In this document: one piece after another, positions 14,215-22,065 of the stretch
How the letters are laid out: each line of letters opens with the position of its first letter
Position numbering within the stretch: position 1 is the first letter of the stretch
From: Candidatus Helarchaeota archaeon
GTDB lineage: Archaea; Asgardarchaeota; Lokiarchaeia; Helarchaeales; HEL-GB-A
Length of the DNA: 25,359 bases
Direction: 5' to 3'
Assembly: GCA_013375405.1 (NCBI GenBank)
Contig: JABXJU010000040.1
Span: forward strand, 1 to 25,359
Notes under the pieces: model-generated
Databases searched by the model: none
Seen by the model: only the letters and a program-made list of their open reading frames with translations
Told to the model about the DNA's origin: nothing
Translations under genes and position numbers: made by a program

Positions 14215-16611
14215 ATGGCGTCTAAGATCTGTGATTCGAAAATAAAAATATGGAGCCCTCAGAATCTCACTCCCCGTATAAAAAAGTTGAGAGATGAGTA
14301 TTACAATTATGATGAACGGGAATTTCGGAACGAGGTGGAGGGTTATACTACAGGCACAGACTGGGATCAAGTCTGGAATTTACCAAAATTCGGTGTGGTG
14401 CCCGAAATATACATGTTCGGTAAATGTTTTGAGACGAGTATTCTCGCGACCGCAAAAAAAGTTGAATTACCTGAGGGATTTTGGGACCTCCCAATTGTTC
14501 TTAGAAAAGCTACCTTCTTCAATAAAGTGATGACGGAAGTAATTTCAGTGGATATTTTAGAGGGGGAATTAATTATTGGTGGCAAGTTCAATCCTTCTCT
14601 TTCTAAGTGTTTAACAGAAGAAGAACAGAAAGATTATAAAAAGACTGAAGTAAAGTTTATGCGCCAATTAACAGAAATAAGTAATATGGCGGTGGGAAAT
14701 TGCGGACCTACGCCAGGGCATCTCATTCCAAACTATCCAAAAGTTTTGAAAATTGGCTTTAAAGGAATTAAGGGGGAAATAGAGAAGGAACTTTCTAACA
14801 CGAAAGCCGAAAACACGCAAAAGATTAATCAATTAAAAGCGATGCGTCTTTGTTGTGATACTGCTCGAAAATTTTCACAACGTTATTCCGAGAAAGCCCA
14901 AGCTTTAACAGAAAAAGAGCAGAACACGACTCGGAAGGAAGAGTTACAGGAACTTGCTAGGATTTGTGCTAAGGTGCCATGGGAACCCGCTGAAACCTTT
15001 TGGGAAGCACTTCAAAGTCTTTGGTTTACACATATTTTGATAATGGCAGATGAATCGTATCCTGGCCCCGGATTGTCCTTTGGGCGCATTGATCAGTTTT
15101 TACATCCCTTTTACCAAAAAGATCTCGAAGCAAAACGGATGACTCGTGTGGAAAAGAAGGAATTACTGGAATGCTTTTGGATCAAATGCAATTATGTATA
15201 TGATTATCAAGGGCGACTTGGAAGTAATCAGGGTATCAATTCTGGTTTCGGACAATTAATAACTCTATCTGGGATGGGGCCAAATAGAGAAGATTTGACG
15301 AACGATCTTACTTATCTCATGCTTGATGTTATTGAAGATATGAATATGTTAGAACCGAAACCGAACGTCCGTCTTCATAAGAATACACCGGACAAATTAC
15401 TAGATCGCATTGTAAAAATGCTTGCGAGGGCACAAGGGTCTCCTTTTCTTTTAAATTTTGATGAAAAATCTATTGAAGGATTACGATTTCAAGGTCTTCC
15501 AGAAGACCAACTTTGGAATTACGCGCCAGTAGGATGTCTGGAAAATACACTCCAAGGATGTGATCGATCCGGGACTGTTGATGTGAATTTAAATATTTCC
15601 AAAGCTATTGAATTTGTCTTATACAATGGCAAGGACCTTCAAACTGGAGTTCAATTCGCTCCAGAAACTGGAGATCCTTTGCAATTCGAGACTTGGGACC
15701 AATTCTTTAAGGCTTATCAAACACAAGTAAAATTCACGGTTCAAAAAATTATAGAAATTTATAATATAAGTGATGTCAACCGGGCGACCTATGAACCCAC
15801 TCCATATCTCTCCTTACTTGTAGATGGTTGTGCGGAAAAAGGTTTAGATATAACACAAGGAGGCGCCATTTATAATTTTATAACCGTTGAGGGTATAGGG
15901 TTTGCTACAGCAGTTGATTCATTGCTCGCCATCAAGAAGCTGGTATATGAAGATCAAAAAGTTTCTTTGAAAGAAATAATAGAAGCTATTAAAGTAAATT
16001 ATGAAGGGAATGAAACGCTCCGGCAAACGTTGCAGAATAAAGCTCCGAAATTTGGTAACGATGATGATTATGCAGATTCATTGGCACATGAAGTAAACGA
16101 TCTCTGGACACGTGAGGTCACAAAGTTTGAAACCCCAACTCATAAACGCTATAGAGCGGGATATCTCAGTTGGAATTACTGGGTAGTCTATGGGGCGCTC
16201 CAAGCAGCAACCCCAGATGGACGAAAACAAGGAATATATTTATCTAATGGCATCTGTCCGTCGACTGGTGCAGATCTTCATGGACCTACAAGTGTCATTA
16301 AATCTGTGGGTAAAGTAGGACTTGAAACTGCGCCTAATGGAGCCAGTCATACAATATCGTTTAATCCTTCACTTTTACAAGATGCAGAGCACCTTGAAAA
16401 ATTTAAAGCCCTTCTACGTGCTTATATCGAGGTCGGAGGTACCGCCCTACAGGTTAACTGCATCGATGCAGATACTCTTAAAGATGCTCAAAAACATCCC
16501 CAAGCCTATAGCAACTTACTTGTCCGTGTGACAGGCTATAATGCCTATTTCACCTCAATTGGCAAACTTTTACAAAATGATATTATTAATCGGATAGCTC
16601 ATGACATTTAG
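14215..16611 (+). CDS. Glycyl radical enzyme (pyruvate formate-lyase/diol dehydratase-like family)
   Basis: 798 residues, usual size. ATG at 14215 is chosen: TTGAGG (14202-14207) is 7 nt upstream; GTG at 14209 is too close to it. The C-terminal glycyl radical motif RVTGYNAYF (G774) is intact and 24 residues from the end, and the thiyl cysteine lies in PVGCLEN (C441, with E443 two residues on). The GCxE form is typical of dehydratase and C-N/C-O lyase members (glycerol or propanediol dehydratase, choline lyase) rather than of pyruvate formate-lyase itself, which has adjacent cysteines. The stretch WEPAETFWEALQSLWFTHIL and the HxxGATPDGR-like WVVYGALQAATPDGRK confirm the family. The enzyme is oxygen-sensitive and needs a radical-SAM activase, which is not found in this window. 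It is followed after 8 nt by the split-barrel flavoprotein, whose SD overlaps this stop codon. The substrate is unknown. Confidence 0.92.
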   Translation: MASKICDSKIKIWSPQNLTPRIKKLRDEYYNYDEREFRNEVEGYTTGTDWDQVWNLPKFGVVPEIYMFGKCFETSILATAKKVELPEGFWDLPIVLRKATFFNKVMTEVISVDILEGELIIGGKFNPSLSKCLTEEEQKDYKKTEVKFMRQLTEISNMAVGNCGPTPGHLIPNYPKVLKIGFKGIKGEIEKELSNTKAENTQKINQLKAMRLCCDTARKFSQRYSEKAQALTEKEQNTTRKEELQELARICAKVPWEPAETFWEALQSLWFTHILIMADESYPGPGLSFGRIDQFLHPFYQKDLEAKRMTRVEKKELLECFWIKCNYVYDYQGRLGSNQGINSGFGQLITLSGMGPNREDLTNDLTYLMLDVIEDMNMLEPKPNVRLHKNTPDKLLDRIVKMLARAQGSPFLLNFDEKSIEGLRFQGLPEDQLWNYAPVGCLENTLQGCDRSGTVDVNLNISKAIEFVLYNGKDLQTGVQFAPETGDPLQFETWDQFFKAYQTQVKFTVQKIIEIYNISDVNRATYEPTPYLSLLVDGCAEKGLDITQGGAIYNFITVEGIGFATAVDSLLAIKKLVYEDQKVSLKEIIEAIKVNYEGNETLRQTLQNKAPKFGNDDDYADSLAHEVNDLWTREVTKFETPTHKRYRAGYLSWNYWVVYGALQAATPDGRKQGIYLSNGICPSTGADLHGPTSVIKSVGKVGLETAPNGASHTISFNPSLLQDAEHLEKFKALLRAYIEVGGTALQVNCIDADTLKDAQKHPQAYSNLLVRVTGYNAYFTSIGKLLQNDIINRIAHDI

Positions 16612-16619
16612 GTGTGTTT

Positions 16620-17444
16620 ATGACAACTCCTCAAGTAACTAATCGTCTAGCTGACGAAACAATTCCTCAATTTCAACCTGAACTGATGGTAAAACTCTTA
16701 GCTACAATAGACAATATTCAACATCCCAACCTTGTCTTAATTGTTTCCCTTGAAGCCAAAGATAATGTAACTCTAATGTTCGCAGAATTCCTCAAAGGTA
16801 AAACTAAGAAAAATGTTGAATTGAATCCGAAGTGTACAGCGGCATTCATGAATCTGGGATTTGATTATTGGGTGGTGAAAGGTGATTTCACCCATTGGGG
16901 TTATGAGGGGGCCGAATATGAATATTTTAATGAAAAAAGTTTGTTTAAGAATAATGCTTATTTGGGTATAACCAGAGTGGGGTTTATCGATATTAAACAG
17001 GTGTTTCCGAAGCGGAAAATTAAGATGAAACGCCCTCTTCTTCGTCTAATAAAGGGTTTTATCAAGGAAGGGAACAGTAAAACCGAAAATCCAGAAATAT
17101 TGCCATCTATTGTTGAAAAAATTTTTCGAGCTCCCTCAAACCTAAAATATATTACATTCATTGACGATGACGGGTATCCCTTAATCGTCCCTACAATGCA
17201 TCTTCTCCCAGCAAATGCGAATCAATTGATTTTCACACCCGCTGGATTCAAGGAAGATCTTACTCGCATGAAATCGGGGATGTTTGTCGCAACATTTGCC
17301 ATGAATATTGAAGAACTTATTATGTACCAAATAAAAGGAACATATCAAGGTATGCAGAAATACCAGGAAACTGAACTCGGCGTCATCAATATAGAAGAAG
17401 TGTATTGCTGCATGCCCCCAAAAGCGGGAGATAGGATTATTTAA
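16620..17444 (+). CDS. Tandem pyridoxamine-5'-phosphate-oxidase-like (FMN/F420 split-barrel) protein
   Basis: 274 residues from the ATG at 16620; AGGTG (16610-16614) is 5 nt upstream and overlaps the TAG of the glycyl radical gene, so translation is coupled. Two split-barrel units are visible: residues about 20-130 (HPNLVLIVSLEAKDNVTLMF, then NPKCTAAFMNLGFDYWVVKG) and about 160-265 (SNLKYITFIDDDGYPLIVPT, then MKSGMFVATFAMNIEELIMY). Members bind FMN, F420 or haem and act in redox or as cofactor-binding proteins. The linker between the units is basic (KRKIKMKRPLLRLIKG). No function is assigned; the tight pairing with a glycyl radical enzyme suggests it supports that enzyme, for instance with reductant or protection against oxygen, which is inference. 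The in-frame GTG at 16614 is the alternative start. Confidence 0.75.
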   Translation: MTTPQVTNRLADETIPQFQPELMVKLLATIDNIQHPNLVLIVSLEAKDNVTLMFAEFLKGKTKKNVELNPKCTAAFMNLGFDYWVVKGDFTHWGYEGAEYEYFNEKSLFKNNAYLGITRVGFIDIKQVFPKRKIKMKRPLLRLIKGFIKEGNSKTENPEILPSIVEKIFRAPSNLKYITFIDDDGYPLIVPTMHLLPANANQLIFTPAGFKEDLTRMKSGMFVATFAMNIEELIMYQIKGTYQGMQKYQETELGVINIEEVYCCMPPKAGDRII

Positions 17445-17590
17445 TTTCTTTTTGATCGTATTTTGTTATAAAGACGAATTTTAGAAAATATTACTAGGTT
17501 TTGATCTCGTATTACTTTTCGATAATTCTTATCCGACTGATTTAAATAGGACCCTGTTTTTTTGATTACAAATTTTTGAAATTTTTCATT

Positions 17591-17747
17591 TGGGGAACTC
17601 CACATGGAAACCGCCAGATAGCGATTTAGAAAATCAATAGAGGTCTGCGTTTAGGACCACATTGCATGTGGATATTAGGTTTGTAATGAAAGGGAAATAC
17701 GAAATCCTTCAGAGATTTGTAAGAGTAGAATTCTATCTCATACAAAT
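17591..17747 (+). ncRNA. Candidate structured RNA with four hairpins
   Basis: Visible stems: GATTT/AAATC (17623-17627 with 17631-17635, loop AGA); CCACAT/ATGTGG (17657-17662 with 17666-17671, loop TGC); TACGAAATC/GATTTGTA with one bulged G (17698-17706 with 17714-17721); and a near-perfect 33-nt inverted repeat at 17715-17747 with TAGAATTCTA at its centre. The last two share 17715-17721, so they exclude each other, like a switch. CCACATGG at 17600-17607 could also compete for 17666-17671. It did not match tRNA, SRP or RNase P by eye, and the strand is uncertain because stems read on both. Confidence 0.3.
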
Positions 17748-17886
17748 AATAAAATATAGGATTAACTTACTTAGATGGTATTAATCATATAATTTAATTG
17801 TAGGAACTATTTCTCATCATACTAGCTAACAAAGTAGTGGATAGTGAAGCTTTGCTCAGCATTTCTATCTAATCTCGCCTGAAAGA

Positions 17887-17894
17887 TTTATATA
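17887..17894 (+). promoter_or_regulatory. TATA box of the small membrane coiled-coil gene
   Basis: TTTATATA starts 30 bp before the ATG at 17917, which predicts a leaderless or nearly leaderless transcript and argues for ATG 17917 over the TTG at 17905. Confidence 0.5.
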
Positions 17895-17916
17895 TGATGG
17901 AATTTTGTATAGCCAC

Positions 17917-18360
17917 ATGATGGACGAATCTCTTATACTGATTATAGTAGTCTTGGCAATGGTTTATCTTTTCTTTCGAATTGTACGAGACAGTGAGTAC
18001 TATGTTCGTCAAATCATAAGAAAACATAATTATGGATTCTATCGAGATCCAATTTACAATAAAATTTTGGGACTATTAGATGAACTAGATTCTCTGGAAT
18101 ATAGAAAAAGAGAACTCCGCGATGCTCCAAACAAATTATGCAACCAAAACTGCACGAGCAGACAAAAATTTTTGATAAAATTATATGAAGAAAATAATCA
18201 AATGCTTACTCATATTCAAACGACCTTACTAATTCAATTAAATGAAAAATTGAAGAAATTGAACCTTAAATATAAAAAATATTATGATAAACTTAAAAGG
18301 AAATATAATCTCCCAGATGATATTCAAAAATGGGAAGCAAAATTAAAACAATATGGATAA
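17917..18360 (+). CDS. Small membrane-anchored coiled-coil protein, unknown function
   Basis: 147 residues. An N-terminal hydrophobic segment (residues 5-20, SLILIIVVLAMVYLFF) followed by arginine and charged residues makes an anchor with the remainder in the cytoplasm. The remainder is almost wholly helical: DPIYNKILGLLDELDSLEYR, then a cysteine pair (CNQNC, about residues 69-73), then a lysine-rich helix (LNEKLKKLNLKYKKYYDKLK) likely to form a coiled coil. No domain was recognised. The two cysteines three residues apart could bind metal or form a disulfide. It lies alone between the gene-free stretch and the TetR unit, with its own TATA box and a T-tract after the stop. Confidence 0.65.
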   Translation: MMDESLILIIVVLAMVYLFFRIVRDSEYYVRQIIRKHNYGFYRDPIYNKILGLLDELDSLEYRKRELRDAPNKLCNQNCTSRQKFLIKLYEENNQMLTHIQTTLLIQLNEKLKKLNLKYKKYYDKLKRKYNLPDDIQKWEAKLKQYG

Positions 18361-18375
18361 ATAATTTAATATAAA

Positions 18376-18385
18376 TTTTTTTTTT
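18376..18385 (+). terminator. T-tract after the small membrane protein
   Basis: Ten T starting 16 nt after the stop codon at 18360. Confidence 0.45.
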
Positions 18386-18504
18386 AAAAGTAGTTTCTTT
18401 TTATGTTATTCACAAAAAAAACATATGTTTCCCATTTATAAAAGGACTAATAATTTCGGAATTCATTGTGATATACTCGTTCTGTTAGAATTTTGATCAA
18501 AAAC

Positions 18505-18512
18505 TTTAAAAG
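18505..18512 (+). promoter_or_regulatory. TATA-like box of the TetR operon
   Basis: TTTAAAAG, placing transcription start near 18532, just before the palindrome at 18536-18558, so a bound repressor would block the start site. Confidence 0.4.
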
Positions 18513-18535
18513 CTTTCAATTACTTATTCTAGGCA

Positions 18536-18558
18536 AGCAGACCGACGGTCGGTCTGCT
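18536..18558 (+). promoter_or_regulatory. TetR-type operator: perfect 23-bp palindrome
   Basis: Two exact 11-bp arms (AGCAGACCGAC and GTCGGTCTGCT) flank one central G. It is GC-rich in AT-rich surroundings and ends 5 bp before the ATG of a TetR-family gene. Size and symmetry fit operators of TetR repressors, so autoregulation of the TetR-methyltransferase operon is likely. As RNA it would also be a very stable hairpin, but no T-run follows and the gene begins at once, so it is not a terminator. Confidence 0.8.
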
Positions 18559-18563
18559 AATTA

Positions 18564-19292
18564 ATGGTGAAGAAAATGGCAATATCTAATCAGTTTGACC
18601 AGAAAAAGGCAGATTTGAAAACGCGTATCATGAAATCAGCCATGAAAAAGTTTTCTGAGACCAGTTATGAAAAAACCACAATTGAAGCTATTATTAACGA
18701 TTGTAGTACATCGAAGGGCGGATTCTACCACCATTTTCAATCAAAGGACGATCTGTTACGAACAATAATTACAGAGTATGCTGAAAAATTGAAGATTATA
18801 GTACAAAAAATCGTCTTGAACAAGAAATTAAAAGCTTTGGAGAAGATTAATAAAATTATTCAAAAAACCCAAAGATTTAAACTATCGCAACAAGATTTCA
18901 ATCTCATGCTTGTAAAGATATGGCAGCGAGATTTAATATCAATCATCCGCTCTATGTATCTTGATAAATTAGTAGTAGAAATCAGACCGTTATGGCAGCA
19001 AGTTATCGAACAAGGAATTGACGAAGGAGTTTTCAATACCTCATTTCCAGAAGAAGTAGCAGAATTGATTGTCCATACTTCTTCGTTATTTAGTAAAAAG
19101 GTAGATATAGCCGTTTTTAAGGAAAATAGCCCCGATAAATACGAATATGTAATACGGAAAATTGAATTTATTGAAGATCTCATTACCAGATTGTTGGGGT
19201 TACCAAAAGGCGCGATTATTTTGGCAGATGTTTTGCGAAAGAACCTAAATATCTTCAAAAAAATGCTGAATGATGAAAATATTATTCTTTAG
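18564..19292 (+). CDS. TetR/AcrR-family transcriptional repressor
   Basis: 242 residues. The N-terminal DNA-binding domain is canonical: TRIMKSAMKKFSETSYEKTT then IEAIINDCSTSKGGFYHHFQ and SKDDLL (helix-turn-helix about residues 38-57). The remainder is helical and variable, forming the dimer and ligand-binding domain; the ligand cannot be told. It probably binds the 23-bp palindrome immediately upstream and represses its own operon. The next gene, a membrane methyltransferase-like protein, starts 2 bp after the stop, so it is the likely regulated target. ATG 18564 is used; ATG 18576 (MAISNQ) is a possible alternative with GGTGA just before it. Confidence 0.9.
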   Translation: MVKKMAISNQFDQKKADLKTRIMKSAMKKFSETSYEKTTIEAIINDCSTSKGGFYHHFQSKDDLLRTIITEYAEKLKIIVQKIVLNKKLKALEKINKIIQKTQRFKLSQQDFNLMLVKIWQRDLISIIRSMYLDKLVVEIRPLWQQVIEQGIDEGVFNTSFPEEVAELIVHTSSLFSKKVDIAVFKENSPDKYEYVIRKIEFIEDLITRLLGLPKGAIILADVLRKNLNIFKKMLNDENIIL

Positions 19293-19294
19293 AT

Positions 19295-20050
19295 ATGGAT
19301 TTCTTCACCTTACTTAAAAAAGAATTGAGAAGGTGGTGTGAAGTGGCTGAATTAGCAGAAAAAAGTGAGGAATTAAAAAAGGCCTTAGTTCAGATGACTG
19401 TACGTACAATTATTGGGCTTGCGTTAATGAGCCTGGCTTTGTTCCTATCGGTCGGACACCTTGATGTACCACGGGGATGGCTTACATTAGGGCTTTATCT
19501 GGGTTTTGCTATAACAGAAATACTGATTTTTTATAAATGGAACCCCGATTTGATTATAGCGCGCATGCAGAGAAGAATTGGACCGTATAAATGGGACAAA
19601 GTCTTCATGGTATTGCTCGGAGTCTTCTTATATGGGATGTTCGTGGTGTATGGCTTGGATATTAGATTTCAGTGGTGGAGTCTCAATAAATATTACATAA
19701 TAGTTGGACTTGTGTTGTTTCTTGTAGGAGGTATCCTCCTAACCTGGTCAATGGTAGTAAATCGCTATTTTGAAAATATTGTACGTATTCAAACGGATAG
19801 AGCGCATAAGGTGATTTCAGCTGGGCCATATAGTGTAATTCGTCATCCAGGGTATCTCGGGGCGGGTGTTCAGATGATAGCCTTTCCATTTATCATAGGA
19901 TCTGGAATAGGGTTGTTTATAGTGATAGCTATAATAATTATGATGGTTGTGCGCACTTCGTTAGAAGATAAGACTCTCCAAAATGAATTAGACGGTTACG
20001 CGGAGTATGCCAAACGGGTAAAATACAAGCTCATTCCATATATATGGTAG
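19295..20050 (+). CDS. Isoprenylcysteine carboxyl methyltransferase (ICMT/PEMT)-family membrane protein
   Basis: 251 residues. A polar N-terminus (1-33) precedes hydrophobic segments at about 36-53, 61-79, 103-120, 133-153 and 191-219. The catalytic C-terminal motif of the ICMT/PEMT family is present: SAGPYSVIRHPGYLGAG (175-191, with the H184-P185 pair) followed by RTSLEDKTLQNELDGYAEYA (220-239, E224) and a short end KYKLIPYIW. These parts bind S-adenosylmethionine in the family. Eukaryotic ICMT methylates prenylated C-terminal cysteine of small GTPases; PEMT methylates phospholipids; many prokaryotic relatives have no known substrate. A lipid or a prenylated protein are both open. Co-transcribed with the TetR gene, so expression is probably induced by a ligand. 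Confidence 0.85.
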   Translation: MDFFTLLKKELRRWCEVAELAEKSEELKKALVQMTVRTIIGLALMSLALFLSVGHLDVPRGWLTLGLYLGFAITEILIFYKWNPDLIIARMQRRIGPYKWDKVFMVLLGVFLYGMFVVYGLDIRFQWWSLNKYYIIVGLVLFLVGGILLTWSMVVNRYFENIVRIQTDRAHKVISAGPYSVIRHPGYLGAGVQMIAFPFIIGSGIGLFIVIAIIIMMVVRTSLEDKTLQNELDGYAEYAKRVKYKLIPYIW

Positions 20051-20066
20051 TTATACCATTTCTCTA

Positions 20067-20074
20067 TTTTTTTT
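20067..20074 (+). terminator. T-tract after the ICMT-like gene
   Basis: Eight T starting 17 nt after the stop at 20050, in the 50-bp gap before the convergent gene end at 20101. Confidence 0.45.
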
Positions 20075-20100
20075 AAGAAAATCAGTTCAGCGCTAGCTTT

Positions 20101-21888
20101 TCAACTGATCTGATGCCGGATTTTCATCGTTATTAGAATTACCGCTACTATAATTATTGATACTATTATACTAATCGAGGCAACAAACGATAAATTTGGG
20201 ATTGTGAGGACAATGCCTAACATGGCGATGATAATGATCATGACAAAGTCGGTGAATTCGCGTTCTACAGGATTCATTGCAGTTCGTCTAATTCTGACGG
20301 CATCACAAAACCCGACTCGTAGTTTATCCCGCATTTCCTTATCCATGTAAATAGGAGGTATATCCTCGCCTTCTAGGGTTAAATTGAAGTAACTTGTACA
20401 ATCAATGTCAAAAATACCGCCAGCAGTTCCTGCAGCCTTTGCCTCTAAAAATGCTTTTGAAGATTTCTTTTCTAACTCAATCCTCTTTTTAACTGCGTCC
20501 ACAGAGATTTCAAAGGCGCGATTTTTCACCGATTCGAATTCGCTTTCAATAACAATGATATCTCCAGGTTCGATCCCAATGATTTCCATTGTATCCTGAA
20601 AAATCCGTACCATTCTCTTTTCCATATCGACTATTTCTGATCGCTTGACCCTACAAAACACATACTGATAATTAAAAAGGCGTTCATAAAATGGAGGTTT
20701 TTTTAATCTACTTTTGACAATTCGAATTCCTTCACCTTTTTTTAATCCAAGAGCATCACGGATACTCTGATCAACTCGAATTTCATTACTTTTAAGAAAA
20801 TCATTCTTTAAACAGTTAGCTTGAATGGCAAATATCCGATGTTTATCAAGAAATGGATCCTCTACTTCATTTAACAAGAGTACATAAGACCCATTTGCGA
20901 TGTCATTATTCTTCAAGATACTCGAGTTTAATTCACAGATGTAATTTGAACCCGCATCAGAGCGGATACTTGTCCCCAAAACTTGAAAAGAACCTTCAAT
21001 TATTGGACTTGGGGTAAAAAAGGAGAATATTTTTTCTTTTTCAGAAGATGTATTAGTAAAATCAAAAGATTTGGAGTACTTATCAGTGATTCTTTGTTGG
21101 ATTTTTTGAATTCTTGAGTCTTTTTTAGTAATTGGTTTATTAAAAAGATTTAAAGCAAGATCTTTGCTCTCCTCTTCACTGAAAAAATTTCTAAAAATAT
21201 ATTCTAAAACTTCCTTCTGATTAAGTCCTTTAAATTTTTCATCTGATGCCTTAAGTGCCTCCAATCTGATAGGCTTTTTATCTTCAGTTACTAGGAATGG
21301 TTTTTTTGGAATATATGTATAAATTGGATACAGATATTCCCCATTCGCTAATTTACAACTTTCCTTGATTTCCACTAGGTCATAATAGGTCCCACGGCTC
21401 TCCGTTTTATCCACGAGCTTCAATTGATCTGCAGTTAAAAACAAAACAAATGCCTTCAAGGTAGTTCCTGGAGATTGAATAATACCCGCTGGAAGTGACC
21501 CATAAAACGCTAATTCAGCCAAATAAGCAGAATCTACATTTGAACATTCACATTCAATTGCAAAGATTGGTTCGTTCTTCAAGTCAGTTGGCTTAAATTT
21601 ATGTTTTAGTTGCGCCGGATTACAGTTAGAACCGTAGCTTAAAATTGCAACACGGCTGAATAAATTGGGAATCCCTTTTTCAATACAAAAATCATAAATA
21701 GCAATTTTATTTCCATGACTGGGTAAATTTAAGCCTTCTATGATACTTTGATCTAAAGGTTTATTTTTCTCAATGTTAATTTCATAAAATTCCTCACCCT
21801 CAATCATGAAGGAAAACTTTGGTATTTTTCCTGGGTAAGTAATCGGTTTTTCTCTTGGAGCAATAAACCCTTCGTTATCGATATTCAT
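20101..21888 (-). CDS. Fusion protein: gamma-glutamylcyclotransferase-like domain, double-psi-barrel-like repeats, two C-terminal membrane segments
   Basis: 595 residues; AGGAG 8 nt before the ATG (21888) supports the start. Residues about 78-205 look like a gamma-glutamylcyclotransferase (GGCT)-like fold: VAILSYGSNCNPAQL carries the YGSN ligand-binding loop (85-88), and the glutamate in VDKTESRGTYYDLVEI (E163) is at the usual catalytic-acid position. Residues about 318-393 (CELNSSILKNNDIANGSYVL, then IRVDQSIRDALGLKKGEGIR) and 425-535 (RMVRIFQDTMEIIGIEPGDI, then YMDKEMRDKLRVGFCDAVRI) repeat the pattern R/D-x-(h)-R-x2-LG(h)x3-GD-x-(h)x(h), as in the N-domains of Cdc48/VAT AAA ATPases. Two membrane segments end the protein (about 547-564 and 567-588). 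GGCT enzymes release 5-oxoproline from gamma-glutamyl compounds, but the true substrate here is unknown. No AAA domain is attached. It points toward the ICMT gene and is divergent from the alcohol dehydrogenase. Confidence 0.7.
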   Translation of the reverse strand: MNIDNEGFIAPREKPITYPGKIPKFSFMIEGEEFYEINIEKNKPLDQSIIEGLNLPSHGNKIAIYDFCIEKGIPNLFSRVAILSYGSNCNPAQLKHKFKPTDLKNEPIFAIECECSNVDSAYLAELAFYGSLPAGIIQSPGTTLKAFVLFLTADQLKLVDKTESRGTYYDLVEIKESCKLANGEYLYPIYTYIPKKPFLVTEDKKPIRLEALKASDEKFKGLNQKEVLEYIFRNFFSEEESKDLALNLFNKPITKKDSRIQKIQQRITDKYSKSFDFTNTSSEKEKIFSFFTPSPIIEGSFQVLGTSIRSDAGSNYICELNSSILKNNDIANGSYVLLLNEVEDPFLDKHRIFAIQANCLKNDFLKSNEIRVDQSIRDALGLKKGEGIRIVKSRLKKPPFYERLFNYQYVFCRVKRSEIVDMEKRMVRIFQDTMEIIGIEPGDIIVIESEFESVKNRAFEISVDAVKKRIELEKKSSKAFLEAKAAGTAGGIFDIDCTSYFNLTLEGEDIPPIYMDKEMRDKLRVGFCDAVRIRRTAMNPVEREFTDFVMIIIIAMLGIVLTIPNLSFVASISIIVSIIIVAVILITMKIRHQIS

Positions 21889-22011
21889 TTCTTTGTCTCC
21901 TATAGTGTCTATGATTTATACCAAAGTAGGTTTGAAGTTTTTAATCCTTTTTCCCCCTAATAAATTACGAGACATTACATTTATACAAAAATAGAACCAA
22001 AAAAAAGTTTA

Positions 22012-22030
22012 GTGGATTATATTTATCCAC
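22012..22030 (+). promoter_or_regulatory. ADH-AOR operon promoter: TATA box inside a GTGGAT/ATCCAC inverted repeat
   Basis: GTGGAT (22012-22017) and ATCCAC (22025-22030) are exact inverted arms; between them and overlapping them lies TTATATTTA (22017-22025), the 9-mer also found at three other promoters here. Transcription would start near 22045, 20 nt before the ATG. A protein binding the dyad would cover the TATA box. Confidence 0.5.
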
Positions 22031-22065
22031 AACTATTTATGTAAAAATAATTTGGTGAGACTTAT

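Larger units (their letters stand above)
17445..17916. other. 472-bp gene-free stretch
   Basis: No open frame with a plausible start fills this interval on either strand. The left part (17445-17580) is AT-rich and has a near-repeat (TGATCGTATTTTG about 17452 and TGATCTCGTATTAC about 17500). The middle (17591-17747) is richer in GC and hairpins, listed separately. The right part ends in the promoter of the next gene. It may hold a non-coding RNA. Confidence 0.5.

Noticed and set aside
17880..17925. C/D-box sRNA (TGATGG and CTGA motifs)
   Set aside because: The boxes are in the wrong order and spacing, and the C box is imperfect; the TATA box and start codon of the next gene explain the stretch.
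18536..18558. Strong hairpin as a transcription terminator
   Set aside because: No T-run follows, and the TetR start codon is 5 bp away. An operator is the better reading.
18860..19258. 132-codon open frame on the minus strand
   Set aside because: Antisense to the TetR gene, whose family assignment is certain; no SD and no recognisable protein.
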